The position numbers and the translations under genes are program-made. The notes under the pieces were generated by a model. That model made no database searches. It saw only the letters and a program-made list of their open reading frames with translations, and was not told where the DNA came from. This document shows, piece by piece, positions 32,239-42,655 of a DNA stretch of 64,000 bases (position 1 is the first letter of the stretch; every line of letters begins with the position of its first letter). Source of the stretch: Setomelanomma holmii. Taxonomy: Eukaryota > Ascomycota > Dothideomycetes > Pleosporales > Phaeosphaeriaceae. Location of the stretch: NCBI GenBank assembly GCA_010015745.1, contig ML978276.1, positions 29,125 through 93,124 of the forward strand, given 5' to 3'.

Positions 32239-33238
32239 TTACTCGACGAAGCTCTTGACATCTGCGACCATGTTAGTGCGTGCTAGATGTCATGTTGAGG
32301 CTTCACTTACTGTTCAACCACCTGATGTACTCCTTCTGCTCCTTGTGGTCAATGTAGTCGGGAACGAAGAGAGCAAGGCGGGTGTTGATGCCGCGCTCCT
32401 CGAGATACTTCTCAAGCAGGATCTGTAGGTCCTCGTCGAGGTTGTTGAAGGGCGGGCCGGTGTACAGCGTCCGCCTTGACCAGTCCTTCTCAGCAGTGGC
32501 GGGGTCGGCTAGGTCGGCGGAGGGGAAGTAGTAGAGGTCCTCGATCAGGAAGTCGCCATCCTGTGCGGTCGCCTCAATGGCAAGCGCGCCCTTGCCGGGT
32601 CGCTCGATGCGGATGCTGGCATGAGCGGGGAAGCCCTGCTGGTTGCTCTCATCCTCGTAATCCTCCTCGAGCTCCTCGCGGTCGGCGGGTGCGATGCGGT
32701 CTTCTGGCGCGACGCGAATGTTTCCGTCGGAGCCCTTGCCCTGGTTGATGGCACCCTTGGTGTTGGCACCACCAGACTGGACATCCATGTCGGCGTCGTC
32801 GAACGCGGCATCCTCTGTAATATCCTCACCGGGCACGTTGTTGTCCAGGTCGGCGGTGGTGAAGGTGATGCGGATCTTCTCGTCGCCAAAGGTGCGGGTC
32901 AAGACGACCTCCTGGTTGCCGGCCTTGTCCTCAACCTCGAATGGGCTGTTCTCGAGGTACTCCTTAATGTTCGCCGACAGGTCGTGGTCCTCCTTCATGT
33001 CCTCCTCCATGGAGATTTCACTCTGCAGTTTTGCGACGAGCTCATCGCTGACACCGCTGTTGTCTTGTCTTCTCGCTGAGAGGGAGAAAGAAGCTGTGAG
33101 TCTGGGGACGGATGCTGTCCATGCTGGCTGGAAAGCGGCGGTGCTCCGCAGAGGCGAGGATTGTGGGCGGACGGCTTTGGTGGTGAGACGGGCAGCAGAC
33201 CGCGGGGCGCTGCGGGCAAGATTGCGCAGGGCGAGCAT
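32239..33238 (-). CDS. MAM33: Mitochondrial acidic matrix protein MAM33 (p32/gC1qR family)
   Basis: Two exons, complement(32239-32261) and complement(32311-33238), encode 316 residues. The start MLALRNLARSAPRSAARLTT is a typical matrix-targeting presequence; the longer open frame upstream adds an unrelated stretch and is less likely. The mature protein is very acidic (GEDITEDAAFDDADMDVQ, EELEEDYEDE), with the family blocks VVLTRTFGDEKIRITF, YTGPPFNNLDEDLQ and LFVPDYIDHKEQKEYIRWLN; the final exon supplies VKSFVE. Mam33/p32 forms a doughnut-shaped trimer in the matrix and assists mitochondrial translation and oxidative phosphorylation. The last coding exon of 23 bases is easily missed; its branch site is ACTAAC. 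It is transcribed divergently from the citrate carrier. Confidence 0.95.
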
Positions 33239-33666
33239 GATGTGTGGTAGGGTTGGGGTGTCTCGTTCGAAGTCGAATGGACGGTGTGGAGAATATTGGT
33301 AGGACGAGGTCAAGATGCTCAAGTTGCAAGCTACTTTTTCTGTGGAGCGTCATGGCTTGGCGCGGAGGTCCCAAAAGTCCGCCATGTCTCCGCGGTTCGG
33401 CGCTGTGACGAGGTCTAAAGTCAATCCAACCCAGATGTAAGCTGTGCGTCCAGACTCATAGTTCCGAAGACCCGTTGTCTTCTCTCCCAGACTCACTGCG
33501 ACGGTATACTGGCTCTACTTCCACAAAATTTTCCTACGTCACAACTTTCTGCTAGTCACAGCTTCAACTCGTTGCGCGCACCGCACGCGACGTTCGCGCA
33601 CCAATCTCCAACGTCGAGCGGGATATATGCAGTAGAGCTTGAGAGCACTATTACTCATACATCACC
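33239..33666. promoter_or_regulatory. Divergent promoter of MAM33 and CTP1
   Basis: A 428-base gap between two start codons of mitochondrial proteins pointing away from each other. A CCAAT box is present at 33601 on the CTP1 side, the kind of element bound by the HAP complex, which controls respiratory genes. Shared regulation is an inference. Confidence 0.5.
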
Positions 33667-34853
33667 ATGGCGACCGCCACCACAGAGAAGAAAAAGGTAT
33701 TGATGGAACAAGCACGTTCGAGAGAAGAGACACTAAAGCTCTGCAGCCAAGCGCAATGCGCTCCATTCTGGCAGGCGCAACCGCTGGAGCTGTAGAAATA
33801 TGTAATGACTACCTTGTGATGCATTGCAGCCATCGCTGACCTCACAACAGCAATAACGTATCCCGCCGAATGTATGCGATCGAATGATTTCAAGCCTGAA
33901 CTCGAACGTACCTGACCATACCATAGTCGCAAAGACCCGGTCACAGCTTAACCGAAGACTACCAGACGGAAAGAAGCTACCGTGGCCGCCGTTCGGAAAG
34001 CAGTGGTATGCCGGCTGTACAACTCTGATCATTGGCAACTCGCTCAAGGCTGGCATAAGTGCGTGAAGAGAGAACATGATAGCAACCCAGGCTGACCCTC
34101 CCTGCAGGATTTGTCGCGTTTGACATATACAGAGACCTGCTGAAAGACGCCGATGGTAAGGTCTCGGGCCCGGCGACTGTTATCGCGGGATTTGGTGCAG
34201 GAGCTACCGAGTCACTATTTGCAGTGACGCCATTCGAAAGCATCAAGACACAACTGTAATTTTGTAGAAGCCAGGTCAAGATTTGTGCTTACATGGTGTA
34301 GGATCGACGATCGCAAATCTGCAAATCCACGCATGCGAGGCTTTTTCCATGGATCAAGAGTCATAGCACAGGAGAAGGGCATCCGAGGCTTCTTTCAGGG
34401 ATTTCTACCAACAACAGCGCGACAAGCTGCGAACTCGGCCGTGCGGTTCTCCAGTTATACATCCCTCAAGCAACTAGCACAATCGTATGTGACACCTGGC
34501 GAGAAGCTCGGCGCAGTAAGCACTTTTGGTCTTGGAGGTCTTGCAGGCATCATAACCGTTTACACCACTATGCCGATTGACACTGTCAAAACACGCATGC
34601 AGTCAATCGAGGCACGGAGTCAATACAAGAACAGTCTTGACTGCGTTGTCAAGATCTTCCAGCAGGAGGGACTATTGACATTCTGGTCTGGAGCCGTGCC
34701 CCGATTAGGTCGCCTAATCCTCAGCGGTGGCATCGTCTTCACAATGTAAGCCTTCAATAATCCAATTTCTGGGTCATAATGCTCACAAGACGCAGGTACG
34801 AGAAGTCGATGGAACTCATGGACCGACTCGATCCCAAGGGAAAATACATATGA
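33667..34853 (+). CDS. CTP1: Mitochondrial tricarboxylate (citrate) carrier
   Basis: Seven exons (33667-33696, 33747-33801, 33851-33871, 33927-34058, 34108-34255, 34302-34745, 34796-34853) encode 295 residues. The mitochondrial carrier fold has three repeats: ILAGATAGAVEISITYPAEF with K-T-R-S-Q-L, then FGAGATESLFAVTPFESIKT, then GLGGLAGIITVYTTMPIDTV with KTRMQ. Each keeps the P-x-[DE]-x-x-[KR]-type signature with family-specific variants. The first repeat ending (AKTRSQLNRRL) and the middle region with DDRKSANPRMRGFFHG are typical of citrate/tricarboxylate carriers. It exchanges matrix citrate for cytosolic malate or tricarboxylates across the inner membrane, feeding lipid synthesis. Exon 3 has only 21 bases. 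All junctions keep frame. Confidence 0.94.
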
Positions 34854-35923
34854 GCGTCCCACTCCACTTACCTTCACTTCGTCGAGACGACGCTAGGTCT
34901 CGACCTTGAATTTTGCGCATTGGGGTCGATAGAACGGGCAAGTATGCCGACAGAAGTTTGTTAAGAGCCGCCTCGAGTTGTGTACGATAAAATTGGCGGG
35001 CGCAAGACTACAAGTCCAGACCAGGGGACACAAGCTCGAGTGTGCCGAGCCCACAAAGAATTCGGTTCCTCTCTTCAACCTTGCTGGAATCTATGGTCGA
35101 ATTCTGGTCCACCAATTTCGAGCTTGACACCTTGCATACCTCCTTCGCGGAGTAGTTCTACCATTGCGACCGCGGATAATTAAAGCCGCCATCTACCTTT
35201 CAATGAATACACATTCGTATTGCACGATGCAGATGTCGTCAGAACCTTTTTGAATTGCTTTGTGCTTCTGCTTGGCACCCGAAGCAAGACTGCCAGTCGG
35301 TGACCACCTCGCAAACATTTTAGGCCACAAATCTAGCTGATTAACCACGCCACATTCAGCACCTCGAGCATATCCTGCTTTATTCCATACACGCCCTAAT
35401 CACAGCATGCAGCTTCAAGTCGTGCGTTGCTTGGCTCGCTTTGTAGCTTCTATTCCCCAAGTTTAGTCAGTCACTTGTTTACTCATCTTGTCCTTCGTAC
35501 GACGAACCAATCGAGTTGGCGCCTAGTACAGTACTCGCAACGAACGCCACGTTTGCCAGCTCGGGAGCCATTCACAATAAGCTTACTTAATGCTCGACGA
35601 CTAAACATGTCGTCGGAAGAGGCGATGGATATACCTGTCCTCGGTACGCTAACCATTTTCGTGGGCACAGACTGGGCACAAAGCCAATCGGCGCGTGGTA
35701 AGCCAGTCTGCTGGCTTGACAGCGACATTCTGCAATGGCCGAGACTAAGCCGTCTTCGCCCCTGCTGCATGGTGTGCCTGATACTACTATCGTAGATTCG
35801 AATTGGAAGTGTATATATGCCATGAGAAGCCGCACCTCATTTGATATCTGAACAATCATCACGTCCATGAACCGCCTCAGTCACATCGTAAACATATTCA
35901 ACACTAGTATCAGCACCAACACA
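34854..35923. other. Intergenic, CTP1 3' flank and SDR promoter
   Basis: About 1.1 kb. The frame at 35427-35795 (plus) has no domain or signal sequence and is judged a chance frame. A TATATATG-like stretch near 35813 lies about 110 bases before the SDR start and could be its TATA element. Confidence 0.45.
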
Positions 35924-37097
35924 ATGTCAAAAGGTCTCATTCTCATCACAGGTGTCAACGGCTACATTGCCGCTGTAGCTGCAAAGCACTTGCTCGATCA
36001 CGGTTACTCCGTGCGCGGCACTGTGCGCAAGCAGACTTCAGTCAGGGAGCTGATCGAAGGACCATTGAAGAAGTATGCTGATGCTGGTATCTTCACTACC
36101 GTTGAAGTCTCAGACATCACTGTCGATGGGGCCTTCGATGAGGCTGTCAAGGGTATGCTACCCATATATCGTGACACTTTTCGGAGACTGACTGCCCTTC
36201 AGGTGTAACAGCAATAGCCCACCTCGCCTCTCCCGTCTCTTTCGGCTTCAGGGATCCAGCTCCGATCCTGCACGCCGCGATCAACGGCACGAAGATAATC
36301 CTCAACAGCGCACTCGCCAACGTTGGTCCATCACTCAAAACCATAGTTGTTATGAGCTCCATCGCTGCCGTCAAGAGCTCTGCGCAGCCACCATACACCT
36401 TCACAGAGAAGGACTGGAACGACTATGCCGAGCAAGTGTGTGAAGCCAAGGGTACAGAGACGCCTGGTCCAGTGATTTATTCCGCGAGCAAGGTCGCAGC
36501 CGAGAGAGCGTTTTGGGATTTCCAGAAGGACAAGAAGCCATCGTTCACGATGACTGCTGTGAACCCAGTGTACGTCTCCCTTCCAAATGATGCTTGCATA
36601 TCTGCAGGTACCCGGCACTAAAGTACCCCAGCTTCGTCATCGGCCCTCCCCTCCTCCCTCCCAAAACTGCCTCCGCAGTCGGCGAAACCATCCAATCCAT
36701 CTGGCAAGTCTTCTCCGGTGTCCCCGACATACAACCCATCATGGCCGGTCTCCCTCAAGTCGTCGACGTCCGGGACGTCGCACAGCTCCTGCGCTACTCG
36801 ATCGAGCATCCCGAGGAAACGAACGGCGAGCGGTACATTGCCAGCGGCAGTGCGAATCATCCGCAAGCTATTGCTGATATCCTGCGCGAGGAGTTTACTG
36901 GCGATGGCAAGGCGCTGGAAAGGATTCCAGTGGGAAGTCCCGGGATGGGGTATAAGAGCGATTATAGCCAGATTGTTGGGCAGGTTGAGTTGTATGTGGA
37001 TAGTAGTAAGGCGAGGAAGGTATTGGATGGGGGCGAGTGGATTCCGTATAGGCAGAGTATAGTGGATACGGCTAAGACGTTTGTTGGCTTGGTTTAA
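35924..37097 (+). CDS. NAD(P)-dependent extended SDR reductase
   Basis: Three exons (35924-36152, 36203-36569, 36608-37097) encode 361 residues. The Rossmann start is LILITGVNGYIAAVAAKHLL; the usual G-x-x-G-x-x-[GA] is present as GVNGYIA. VRGTVRK gives the cofactor-binding Arg, and IAHLASPVSF, TIVVMSSIAAV (catalytic Ser region) and YSASKVAAERAFW (Y-x-x-x-K) complete the active site. NPVYPALKYPSFVIGPPLLP and VDVRDVAQLLRYSIE fit the dihydroflavonol-4-reductase/Gre2-like branch, which reduces aldehydes and ketones. The natural substrate is unknown. The alternative start 57 bases upstream adds MNRLSHIVNIFNT, which is not conserved-looking. It converges with the lactonase gene 141 bases away. Confidence 0.92.
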
Positions 37098-37238
37098 TTG
37101 CGGTGGAATGTCGTGTCATGACTTCTGATTGGAGGAGCGACTGGGTACTGCGGGTTGTGCACCTCTATGCCGTCCTCTCACTCTTCCGTTACAGGCGGGT
37201 TCAGGGAGTGTTTGCTCTTATGGACCATTGAATGAACC

Positions 37239-38315
37239 TCACTCTCTGTCCGAAGGCTCTTCAATATCCATAGCCTCTCGATTTACTGTTGGGCCCTTGA
37301 CCGTATCAGAGACCTTCAGAATCCAGAACTTCTTGCCGTTCAACAGAAACAGCTCTCCTTTCTTGCCAAAGCAGAAATTTGCAAGACCTCCAGGCACAAG
37401 CACCTTGCCTAACAGAACGCCACCAGGCGTCCATACACTTAGCCCATCACCGCAGGCAGCGTATACATTGCCGTCTGAATCGCACTTGAGTCCGTCAGGT
37501 ACGCCGACGTCAGCCATTGCGAACACGCGTCGATTGGCAAGAAACTTGGATTTACGACGTTCCATAATATCGTATGCGTAGATTGTGGATGCTCGAGTGA
37601 AGTCAATGTTGCCGTTGCCATGGATGAAGTCAGTGTCCGAGATGTAGCACACCTTCTCGTAAGGTGAGAAGCATATGCCACTGGGCCTCCCAAAACTATC
37701 TGCCATGACTCTCACGTCGCCAGTATGCGGATCGAGCCTGTACACCTGGTTGGGCAACTCTGGTGGTGGTCTTATGCCTTGATCGTAACCATATACAGGG
37801 TCGGTAAACCAGATTGAGCCATCTGAATGCTTCGCTACATCTTTCAGGGAATTGAAGCGACGGCCATGATAGTTGTTGAGCAATGTGCGAACGCGGAATG
37901 GATAGTCCATTTCCATTTGGACAAGGGCCGCGGGTGTTTCGAAATCGCCTTGGGAACAGAAGAGAACTCCGTCCAAGACACCATCGTTGTAGGCCACGCC
38001 TCCGCTAGACATGCGAACCTCTTGTGGTACTTGATGTCGTGTCCACTCGCCATACAGGTTGCGTGTGAGCTTACTGATCACGATGATTTTATCCCGTGCA
38101 GTGGGCGGATCAAATTGATTACTGGAAACATAGATGAAGTCGCCCTTGGGAAAGTATACGCCAGCTTCGTGAGCGAAAGGGATGGTGTCTTGAAGCGCTA
38201 GCTTGAGGTCGGCGTTGGCACCCAGCATCTCGTTGAAGTTGTCGTTGTATACGAGCAGCATAGGCTCATTCGACGGAAACTGTGCGCGAATGGTTGACAG
38301 CAGGCGCTGTTGCAT
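37239..38315 (-). CDS. SMP-30/gluconolactonase-type lactonase
   Basis: From ATG 38315 the frame gives 358 residues without introns. The six-bladed propeller family is recognised by LLVYNDNFNEMLG, HEAGVYFPKGDFIYVSSNQF, NNYHGRRFNSLKDVAKHSDG with SIWFTDPVYGYDQG, DSFGRPSGICFSPYEKVCYI with SDTD, and ADVGVPDGLKCDSDGNVYAA. The metal-binding Glu, Asn and Asp positions of the family appear to be kept (HE, N-S-L-K-D, D-G-L). No signal peptide is present, unlike many fungal homologues, so it would be cytosolic. Immediately 5' of the frame is a strong intron end (CTAATA branch, TACAG acceptor ending at 38324), so the true transcript may begin in an upstream exon. See the note on the FAR1-like gene. Confidence 0.85.
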   Translation of the reverse strand: MQQRLLSTIRAQFPSNEPMLLVYNDNFNEMLGANADLKLALQDTIPFAHEAGVYFPKGDFIYVSSNQFDPPTARDKIIVISKLTRNLYGEWTRHQVPQEVRMSSGGVAYNDGVLDGVLFCSQGDFETPAALVQMEMDYPFRVRTLLNNYHGRRFNSLKDVAKHSDGSIWFTDPVYGYDQGIRPPPELPNQVYRLDPHTGDVRVMADSFGRPSGICFSPYEKVCYISDTDFIHGNGNIDFTRASTIYAYDIMERRKSKFLANRRVFAMADVGVPDGLKCDSDGNVYAACGDGLSVWTPGGVLLGKVLVPGGLANFCFGKKGELFLLNGKKFWILKVSDTVKGPTVNREAMDIEEPSDRE

Positions 38316-38360
38316 TGATACCACTGTACGCTATATGCATATTAGTCTGGCGTGACAGCA

Positions 38361-39014
38361 TCAAGTATTCTTCGATCCCACCTTGATCCCACTTGCGGTC
38401 ACAGTGGGCCACGCCGAAACAACAGGCAAAAATGGTCCATTTGGTTGGAATTGAGGATCCGCAGGCGGAGTAAATGAGCGACCAGCCGCACTCGCAAGCG
38501 CACGCGCACCTTTCGCTGGCGTTAATCTCGCTCGCGGAGGCATGCCTTTATCATTCAGCTCATCATTGAGTGGATGATTATGCTCTGCACACAGAACAGT
38601 CACTTTCCATCCACCGCCTTGAGCAGGTGCCATCTTCGTGCGCCATGGGCAGCCTGTCATTCGCGTCGCGTAGTTCTTCGTCGGCACTCCTCTGGCCTTG
38701 TACACTTTCGAGCGTGCACATTGCAGCATAACCCTCGTGATCTTCTTCTCACCAGTCTTCTGCGGCGTGTATGACTTCGTCCTAGAAATAGCAATACCAA
38801 AGCCGCAGCCGCGCCCAAGGGCGGCGCGAATCTCCTTCAGTCCATCGTGGTAGTCCTCAGACGACACGTACGCGGGAAGTTGTCCGTACGTCCACGTGTT
38901 GTTGCCATCGATAGAAGACTGAAGCTGCTGCATCAACGGGGCGGCCATCATGGGGGTGCGAGAAGCAACAGTGGGTCCGTCGACGTGGGTGTGCAAGGGA
39001 GTTTGGTCCGCCAT
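38361..39014 (-). CDS. FAR1-like zinc DNA-binding domain protein
   Basis: As read, 217 residues from ATG 39014. Residues 50-140 look like the FAR1/WRKY-GCM zinc fold: GFGIAISRTKSYTP, VMLQCARSKVYKARG, RMTGCPWRTKMAP and WKVTVLCAEHNHPLN, supplying the C...C...H-x-H ligands. The N-terminus and the Pro-rich C-terminus (PADPQFQPNGPFLPVVSAWP) appear disordered. FAR1-type domains are DNA-binding modules derived from Mutator-like transposases and are common in fungi as stand-alone proteins. The stop codon is only 45 bases before the lactonase ATG on the same strand. Splicing 38392-38324 (GTGGGA...CTAAT...TACAG) would remove the stop and fuse this domain in frame to the lactonase as one 568-residue protein. 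Confidence 0.72.
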   Translation of the reverse strand: MADQTPLHTHVDGPTVASRTPMMAAPLMQQLQSSIDGNNTWTYGQLPAYVSSEDYHDGLKEIRAALGRGCGFGIAISRTKSYTPQKTGEKKITRVMLQCARSKVYKARGVPTKNYATRMTGCPWRTKMAPAQGGGWKVTVLCAEHNHPLNDELNDKGMPPRARLTPAKGARALASAAGRSFTPPADPQFQPNGPFLPVVSAWPTVTASGIKVGSKNT

Positions 39015-39602
39015 ATCGCGCTATCATGGCTCGCGAAAGCTGGGGGCCAGGCGGCGATTGCACGACACCCTGCAGCTTGGGCCACCCCAATCTCCATCTG
39101 TTGAGCGCAACACCAACAAGATTCCCAGAAGACGTCTCACGCCAGAACACACATTCCTGGACCACAAAAATGGCGGCACTATCCATCTTAGCACTGGAGA
39201 TGCCAAACATGGCCTTTGGGATGGGCGTTGAGCCCTGACAGCGTCCACAATACTCGTGACAGCACCCAACATCATGTCACATTTCGATTTGCACTTCAGA
39301 CATAGATTCACCATTCAAGTGCCTGACCGGAGCCCGCGCAGTCCGACAATTGTGAAGGGGAGAGCTGTTCGATGGTGTTTGCCTTGGCGTGACGCGCTCG
39401 ACGCGACATATTTGCAGTCGTCATCAATATGCTTAGACACCTCGAAGCATCCACAACCCGTCGCCGTACACTACCACGCCCGTACTAGACGTCATGCTGC
39501 ACTTCGCAGGGTTTCCGAAAAGCCACTCGGTGTCGCAGAGGTACTCATGTTCCGATTATACTTGCGCTCTGATCTCACCGTTACGTCCATCTTCGCATTG
39601 CC
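39015..39602. promoter_or_regulatory. Divergent promoter, FAR1-like gene / BLI-3 gene
   Basis: 588 bases between two divergent start codons. It contains both promoters and the BLI-3 leader. Short frames on both strands have no family resemblance. No TATA box or named element can be supported. Confidence 0.4.
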
Positions 39603-40437
39603 ATGTCCTGTCCACGAGTACTTTTACGCGCGACTTGCAGGTTAACACGCATTCCAGCCCGTCACGTTCGACCATCAACCAAAATCTTCAACTTCGAGCC
39701 TTCACCTCGAGCTTTCTCGACCACATCCACATTCAAGATGCCCGAAACACTACACCAGAGTGAAATTGACTCGAAGATCGATCCCTCAGTCTCCAAGCAG
39801 TACGACAGCGAGACACCCGTAGACCAGCAGATCCAGGACTTTTACAAGATTGCCGACGGCTTGAAGGTTGGAATCTTGAACACATACCGGAATGGCGTCG
39901 GTACGTATTGGCTTCAGTCACCCGTCTCGCACTCTCATCGGGTTGTCGAAATTGTTGAATGATCACGTCCTAACATCACCAGGTCCCGTCGGTCGCTCCA
40001 TGGCGATAGCTAAGCGTGCCGGCCCCGACTTCCTCTTCCTCGGAAACGCGCACTCGAAGAAGTTCACCGACCTCGAGAAGAACAAGGAAGTTCAGATCAC
40101 CTTCCAGAACTCAAAAGACCAGTCGTGGATCAGTGTTACTGGCGAGGCAGTCACGACCTCGAACAGTGATCCGCGCATCAAGGATGTATGGAGCCAAGGC
40201 ACAAGAGCGTGGTTCGGCGATCTTGGAGATGGAACACACACTGGCGGTCCTGAGGACCCGCGCATGACCTTGATTGAGGTCAAGAGCAAGTATGTTGGCT
40301 ACTATGCCACCGACGTCAGCATGTTGGGAATGGCAAAGGAGGTTATTGTCGCTGCCGTAACAGGAGGCGTTGCAAATACTGGAAAGCTCAGGGAGCTTAG
40401 CGAGCAGGATCTCCAGAAGGCCAGAAGCTCTCAGTGA
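39603..40437 (+). CDS. bli-3: BLI-3-like FMN-binding (PNPOx-like split barrel) protein
   Basis: Two exons, 39603-39900 and 39983-40437, encode 250 residues, or 205 if translation starts at the internal ATG 39738. The core reads LKVGILNTYRNGVGPVGRSM, FLFLGNAHSKKFTDLEKNKE, QITFQNSKDQSWISVTGEAV and MTLIEVKSKYVGYYATDVSM, as in the pyridoxamine 5'-phosphate oxidase-like FMN-binding family to which Neurospora blue-light-inducible BLI-3 belongs. These proteins bind flavin; a physiological substrate is unclear. The upstream ATG adds about 45 residues rich in Arg and Ser (CPRVLLRATCRLTRIPARHV, RAFSTTS) that resemble a mitochondrial presequence. Dual targeting from two starts is plausible. Light regulation is known for the Neurospora gene and only inferred here. 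Confidence 0.9.
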
Positions 40438-40931
40438 GTGCATTGGATAGACACTTGTTTCCTGCCATTAAACTTCTAGGACTCACAGTCGGCTATGAGA
40501 ATACTACCAGCCTGGCTGCGAAATAAGAACGATGAATTCTACTTAGATCTCAATGTGGACTCATCTCGTCTCTCCCGCCGAGTCGTGCAATCAATCGTGC
40601 GCGGCGCCTACCAAACCCCATCGCTAAAACACAAGGCTTGCAGACTCATATACAACTTTCATGAACTTTTGTCTCTGAACTTTTTCCTTTCCAAAATACT
40701 CTGAAGACAGCCAAGCCTTTACATGACGGGAAAATGTCTCTGGCACTTTGAAGACACTGGAGCTGAGAGCGCATGAATGATTGCACCACCTGGTGCTCCA
40801 TTCTACCGAATGTACTCCATGCCAATTGGGAGTCTAAGGTCTTTCGTATCCTTATTCAGCACCTCCAAGTCCCAGCCTTTCCTACCCTGCTTCAATTCCA
40901 CGAGCTTCGCAAACATCGTCCTCCCTGAATC

Positions 40932-41876
40932 TTAAATGACAAACCATAGTTTCTCAGCAACCTCACTGAAGACGAAGCTCTGGATATTCAAGATCTGCCT
41001 CTCTCCGGTATAATCCTGCTCAATGAATATGCTACTCGCATTCGAATGGACCATGATCTCAGGCGTAAGCAGGCCCGACGATGCAGTCGCAGGAAGTCTT
41101 GCCTTCGACATGGACGTTGGCGAAGTCGACCATCGACCCATCTCAATCCAATACAGCCATCCATCCCGAATCTTCAGCTGACCCGGCATATCCAACCCCT
41201 TTGCTAGCGCCACCTCCTTCTTCGCATCCGCCTCGTCACTACAACCGCTCCTCACATCATCCAATCTCACACGCCGGATAGACCCATCGTCCGGACCCCT
41301 AGACGCACTCCAGTACACCCAACCGTTATCTTCGTCTACCAGGATACCATCCGCATACGAATTCGCATACTCGAAGTACTGCGCCAAGTCCCAATTTATT
41401 CCCTGCGACACGTTGCGAAAGACCTCGATACCCGAGCCATCGTAGTTTGCGCGTCGGATAAAGCCGTCGAAAGTCGTACCCCAGTAGATTTTCTGCTGGC
41501 TGTCTGCAACAGCGACACTATGTACATCCGGCACGTTATCCACTATCACACGACTATTCGAGCCATTTAGTGCCGTGCGTACGATGCTCTCTCCGGTAGC
41601 GAGGAAAAGCGACTGTGTGGAAGGTGAGTGTGCAAGACCGTATGCGTTGATAGGTCCAACGACGGACCTGGGCGACGGCGTGGGGCCGAATTCTTCGAGG
41701 ACAGTTGCATTTGTGCCGCGAGTGGAGATGCTGCGGAGGGAAGTGCGCCATCGAGGGACGGGCGTGCTGCGGTGTCCGACGCCGTTGTCGAGGATGACGA
41801 GAGTACCTGGAGACTGTGGACTGGGCAGGGCAAGCGAGATGGAAAGGATCGTGAAGACGGCGAGGAAGTGGCGCAT
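40932..41876 (-). CDS. Secreted YWTD-type beta-propeller protein
   Basis: A single exon of 314 residues. The N-terminus MRHFLAVFTILSISLALPSP is a clear signal peptide. The body has LDL-receptor-YWTD/SMP-30-like propeller strands: AYGLAHSPSTQSLFLATGES, VHSVAVADSQQKIYWGTTFD with GFIRRANYDGSG, ADGILVDEDNGWVYWSASRG with DDGSIRRVRLDD, and LKIRDGWLYWIEMG. Several N-x-[ST] sites suggest glycosylation. There is no catalytic acid cluster that I can name, so ligand binding is as likely as hydrolase activity. It is a fungal extracellular protein and converges on BLI-3. Confidence 0.82.
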   Translation of the reverse strand: MRHFLAVFTILSISLALPSPQSPGTLVILDNGVGHRSTPVPRWRTSLRSISTRGTNATVLEEFGPTPSPRSVVGPINAYGLAHSPSTQSLFLATGESIVRTALNGSNSRVIVDNVPDVHSVAVADSQQKIYWGTTFDGFIRRANYDGSGIEVFRNVSQGINWDLAQYFEYANSYADGILVDEDNGWVYWSASRGPDDGSIRRVRLDDVRSGCSDEADAKKEVALAKGLDMPGQLKIRDGWLYWIEMGRWSTSPTSMSKARLPATASSGLLTPEIMVHSNASSIFIEQDYTGERQILNIQSFVFSEVAEKLWFVI

Positions 41877-42655
41877 TTTGCTTCCTGTCAGAAATGAACG
41901 AGTGCTGTAGCCGTGCCATGTCGAGTGCAGACACGGTCAATATATGCTCGATATTGCTTCCTTTGTGGACCGTCTTCAATCTCCTTTCGTCAAATTCGTT
42001 GTGATCCTCCTGTATGGGTTTATCAGCATAGACTGAAATAGAGTGCCACAGGTACATCACATTACATGAATCACGTTTGCTTGAATCCTCAAACTACCGC
42101 ATTTTGTCGTTAACTCGTAGAATGAAGCTAAAGGCTCTTGCACATGCCCTAGGCTAGCAACAGATTTACAAATAAGTAAAGGCCTCCTAGCATCTGTATA
42201 CTGTATACAGTCCTCTTCCTAAACTTGCGCGTGGACCTTCGCGCAACCCTTGTCAATCCATCTTTGGAACGCGGGCTACGGTGTACTACCGAAACTGGAA
42301 ATAAGCGTTGGAGGGCCTCATTCGATTGCGCCCTGTTCCTCGCGTAAACGAGGGGTAATATGTCTGATCTTCGGTGCTGTGATATGACCCATATTGCACA
42401 GGGTTGGAGCAATTCCGGAGTCGGAAACCGAACACTGAGCAGATCTTGCCTATATGTACAGCACATGATTGAGCGTTAGCGTTTGTCGTCGCCCAAAAGT
42501 TGCTCGCAGGTTGGTTCTCGAACAGTTTTATTGATTATGCATTGGTGTCGTTGTATATGCGGGTATCTCAGATTGAAGTCCATCGTACCTACTCCTTTTG
42601 CGCCTGGTCATGCAATGCTACTCTCTTCTTTGCGCCGTTGAAACTGCGATGAAAT
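41877..42655. other. Intergenic with dispersed repeat copy
   Basis: 779 bases between the secreted propeller gene and the GT90 3' end. The central part (42130-42305) is one copy of a repeat also present at 51868. The 105-codon minus frame at 42149-42466 lies across the repeat and is not a supported gene. Confidence 0.5.
42130..42305 (+). repeat. Dispersed repeat, copy 1
   Basis: This segment aligns colinearly with 51868-52045. Shared blocks include GCTAGCAACA, AGTAAAGGC, CATCTGTAT, TCTTCCTA, TTGCGCG or TTGTGCG, and GGCTACGGTGT. By eye the two copies agree at roughly two thirds of positions, mostly with single-base differences. It has no coding capacity and no clear terminal inverted repeat, so it may be a relic of a MITE or solo LTR. 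Neither copy is inside a gene. Confidence 0.75.
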
